From: Candidatus Avelusimicrobium aviculae
GTDB taxonomy: Bacteria; Elusimicrobiota; Elusimicrobia; Elusimicrobiales; Elusimicrobiaceae
Direction: 5' to 3'
DNA: 34,436 nucleotides
Assembly (NCBI GenBank): GCA_944324655.1
Contig: CALUXF010000017.1
Location: forward strand, 1-34,436
The translations under genes were made by a program, and so were the position numbers. Shown in pieces: positions 32,593 through 34,436 of this stretch (positions are counted from its first letter, which is position 1; each line of letters starts with the position of its first letter). The notes under the pieces are model-generated. The model was not told the origin of the DNA, searched no databases, and saw only the letters and a list, made by a program, of their open reading frames with translations.

Positions 32593-33087
32593 ATGGCAGA
32601 TTACAGCTTTGATATTGTATCTAAAGTGGACTTGAACGTTATTTCAGAAGCCGTCAGCGCGGCCAACAAAGAAATAACCAACCGCTATGATTTTAAAGGA
32701 ACCAACTCTAACATTGAACTCAACCAAAAAGACAACGAGCTTCGCCTCGCTTCCAGCGATGAATATAAAGTAAATACCTTGCGCGACATTATATTCACCC
32801 GCATTGCCAAGCGCGGCATACCGCTTAAAAACATGCAGCCCCAAAAAATAGAAGCCGCCCTGGGCGGCACCGCCAAACAGACGGTAAAAATACAGCAGGG
32901 CATCCCGGCGGACAAAGCCAAAGAAATTTCCAAATCCATTAAAGAAGCCAAGCTGAAAGTTTCCGCTTCTATACAGGGGGACCAGCTTCGCGTTTCTTCC
33001 AAATCCAAAGACGAACTGCAAGCCACCATGGCTTTGCTCAAAGGCAAAGATTTTGGCGTTGAGCTGCAGTTTACCAACTACCGCTAG
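32593..33087 (+). CDS. yajQ: YajQ family nucleotide-binding protein
   Basis: The 164-residue protein matches YajQ along its length. It starts MADYSFDIVSKVDLNVI and contains NRYDFKGTNSNIEL, AKRGIPLKNMQ, KTV-type strands around residue 95, and a C-terminal FGVELQFTNYR. Two ferredoxin-like domains are expected. Family members bind cyclic-di-GMP in some species or other nucleotides and act as cytoplasmic effectors. The ligand in this organism is unknown. AGGAG lies seven bases before the ATG, and the TPR gene follows eight bases after the stop. Confidence 0.94.
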   Translation: MADYSFDIVSKVDLNVISEAVSAANKEITNRYDFKGTNSNIELNQKDNELRLASSDEYKVNTLRDIIFTRIAKRGIPLKNMQPQKIEAALGGTAKQTVKIQQGIPADKAKEISKSIKEAKLKVSASIQGDQLRVSSKSKDELQATMALLKGKDFGVELQFTNYR

Positions 33088-33095
33088 GAGGTTTT

Positions 33096-34346
33096 ATGAA
33101 AAAGTTTTATCTATCCGCAGCCGTTTTGTTTTTATGCGTAACCGCCGGAGCCAAAGAGTCAGAAGACGCCTTGGAATTTTATCAGGCCCAGTCCCGCTTA
33201 GTGTCTGAAAACAGACGCCAAGACCAAGCTTACGCCGCCGCGTTGGCGGATTCGCTGGCGGTATGGCAGAAACGCTTTCCGCAAGACAAACAAAATAAAG
33301 ACGCTCTTCTTTTACAGGCGGATTTGTTCGTGCGGGCGCAAGATTATCCTTCCGCTTTGGCGGCTTTGCTAAAATCCCACTATTTATTTCCGGTTCCCAA
33401 CGATTCCGCCCTGCTCGGCTCCCGGGTGGAAGCCGTTATGAACGAATTGGACAAAGACCAAAAAGGCCAAGCTCTTAAACTGTTGGCGGCCAATGTGGAC
33501 GCGTTAAACAAAGAACAACGCCAAGAGGCTTACCTACGCGCGCTTTATTCCATTGACACGCCGGATATGTACGCCGTCACCGCGCTGGAGATTGACGACT
33601 TTTTAGCCCAAAACCCCGGTTACGCCCAAAACGATAAAATTGAAATTTTATACGGGGACTTGCACCGCCGTAACCATAACCCCATGGCCGCCGCCGCCCA
33701 GTATAAAAAAGTAGGGGCTTTGTATCCCAAAACAAACTATAAAGCGGCCAGCACCCGCATGGCGGCGGACGTCTACGCCGATGACTTAAAAGACCCGCAA
33801 ACCGCCACGGCCATGTATAACCAGGTGTTAAAAAATTATCCGGATTCCGTGGAAATCGGCGTAGTATACAAACACTTGGGCATTATGGAAGAAAACAATA
33901 AAAATTATGAAAACGCCCTTGCCTATTATGATAAAGCCATACAAATGCTGGAAGGCAAACCCGCCGCTTATGACGCCATGATTGGCAAGGCGGACGTATA
34001 CGCAAAAATGAAAGATTACCAAAGCGCTTACAACACGCTCGTCCAAACGGCGGATGCCTTTAACGAAAATGAGGAAAAATACGTATCCACCATGCTCAAA
34101 GCGGCCGAAGTGGCGGACCGCCGGTTAAAAGACCGCAGCCAAAAATCCGTCACGCTGGAGAAAATCCTGCTGGCCTACCCGCAGACCCGCCACGCGCCGG
34201 AAATTATGTTTGAGCTGGGCTACTGCTATGAAAAACAAGGCAAAATCGTACAGGCCGCCGCCATGTATAAAAAGCTAATACTGGCCTACCCTACCGATAC
34301 TTTTGCCGAAAAAGCCCAACCCCGTTTAGACCGTTTAAACAAATAA
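33096..34346 (+). CDS. Exported tetratricopeptide-repeat protein
   Basis: The 416-residue protein starts with a Sec signal peptide ending around TAGAKE (residues 1-19). The rest is helical with several TPR-like units, clearest near residues 210-245 (KDPQTATAMYNQVLKNYPDS), 250-290 (YKHLGIMEENNKNYENALAYY) and 360-400 (ELGYCYEKQGKIVQAAAMYKK). TPR proteins are scaffolds for protein complexes. Periplasmic ones often serve outer-membrane assembly, secretion or pilus machinery, which cannot be decided here. GGAGG precedes the ATG, and yajQ is directly upstream, so both are likely cotranscribed. A terminator follows. Confidence 0.75.
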   Translation: MKKFYLSAAVLFLCVTAGAKESEDALEFYQAQSRLVSENRRQDQAYAAALADSLAVWQKRFPQDKQNKDALLLQADLFVRAQDYPSALAALLKSHYLFPVPNDSALLGSRVEAVMNELDKDQKGQALKLLAANVDALNKEQRQEAYLRALYSIDTPDMYAVTALEIDDFLAQNPGYAQNDKIEILYGDLHRRNHNPMAAAAQYKKVGALYPKTNYKAASTRMAADVYADDLKDPQTATAMYNQVLKNYPDSVEIGVVYKHLGIMEENNKNYENALAYYDKAIQMLEGKPAAYDAMIGKADVYAKMKDYQSAYNTLVQTADAFNENEEKYVSTMLKAAEVADRRLKDRSQKSVTLEKILLAYPQTRHAPEIMFELGYCYEKQGKIVQAAAMYKKLILAYPTDTFAEKAQPRLDRLNK

Positions 34347-34348
34347 CC

Positions 34349-34360
34349 CTTACCGGTAAA
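34349..34360. repeat. Second copy of the TTACCGGTAA palindrome
   Basis: CTTACCGGTAA lies three bases after the TPR gene stop and matches the core of the 16-bp palindrome at 18172-18187. Confidence 0.4.
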
Positions 34361-34371
34361 CAAAAAAATAT

Positions 34372-34395
34372 CCCCCGGCGTAGCCGGGGGTTTTT
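34372..34395 (+). terminator. Intrinsic terminator after the TPR gene
   Basis: An 8-bp stem, CCCCCGGC/GCCGGGGG, with a three-base loop GTA, is followed by five T residues. Confidence 0.88.
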
Positions 34396-34436
34396 CACAA
34401 TACGGGCATAGCCCTCACTCTACTAGCTACTACTTT

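Noticed and set aside
1-34436. CRISPR arrays, insertion sequences, tRNA or rRNA genes, SRP/6S/tmRNA signatures
   Set aside because: No spaced direct repeats, transposase motifs, tRNA cloverleaf patterns or conserved RNA signature sequences were seen on either strand. Weak or divergent RNAs could still be missed by eye.

Overview
The window looks like a chromosomal core region of a diderm (Gram-negative-type) bacterium. It carries the LPS genes kdsC and lptE and a type IV pilus retraction ATPase, and no plasmid, phage, IS or CRISPR feature was seen. A class III pilin with a proline-rich linker, a GYF-domain membrane protein beside pilT, ClpC and a nucleoside MFS transporter together suggest a host-associated Elusimicrobiota-like lineage. 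That placement is inference from gene content and was not tested.

Layout. 1-419: start of a mechanosensitive-channel-type membrane protein (-), cut by the window edge, divergent from recG (+). 2704-6464: minus-strand operon kdsC > tmk > holB > metG, ending at a terminator shared with recG. 6580-10214: clpC then recA (+). 10320-12667: a GT-C family membrane glycosyltransferase translationally coupled to a Xer recombinase. 12755-13756: a modular pilin (-). 13897-18016: leuS-lptE-holA (+), the same order as in E. coli. 18017-18455: a 439-base stretch without a protein gene; it holds a strong minus-strand promoter, a 16-bp palindrome on its start point and a set of hairpins, which I read as a candidate small RNA. 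18456-18737: rpsT (-). 18850-20181: a short uvrC (+). 20230-22567: an exported TIKI/TraB-like protein followed by a decayed tandem copy. 22672-27502: minus-strand cluster gltX > GYF-domain membrane protein > pilT. 27642-30397: membrane metallophosphoesterase coupled to an exported NagZ-like GH3 enzyme (+). 30343-32430: DedA and a nucleoside transporter (-). 32593-34346: yajQ and an exported TPR protein (+).

Themes. Replication and repair (recG, recA, uvrC, xer, holA, holB, tmk), translation (metG, leuS, gltX, rpsT), envelope biogenesis (kdsC, lptE, DedA, NagZ, GT-C) and type IV pili (pilin, pilT, GYF protein) are interleaved. The most unusual signal is in the promoters. leuS, uvrC, dedA, the TIKI-like gene and its decayed copy each have a -10 hexamer ending exactly six bases before the ATG and no Shine-Dalgarno sequence, so they are predicted to be leaderless. 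Several promoters, including the candidate small RNA's, share an extended -10 of the form TGnTAnAAT.
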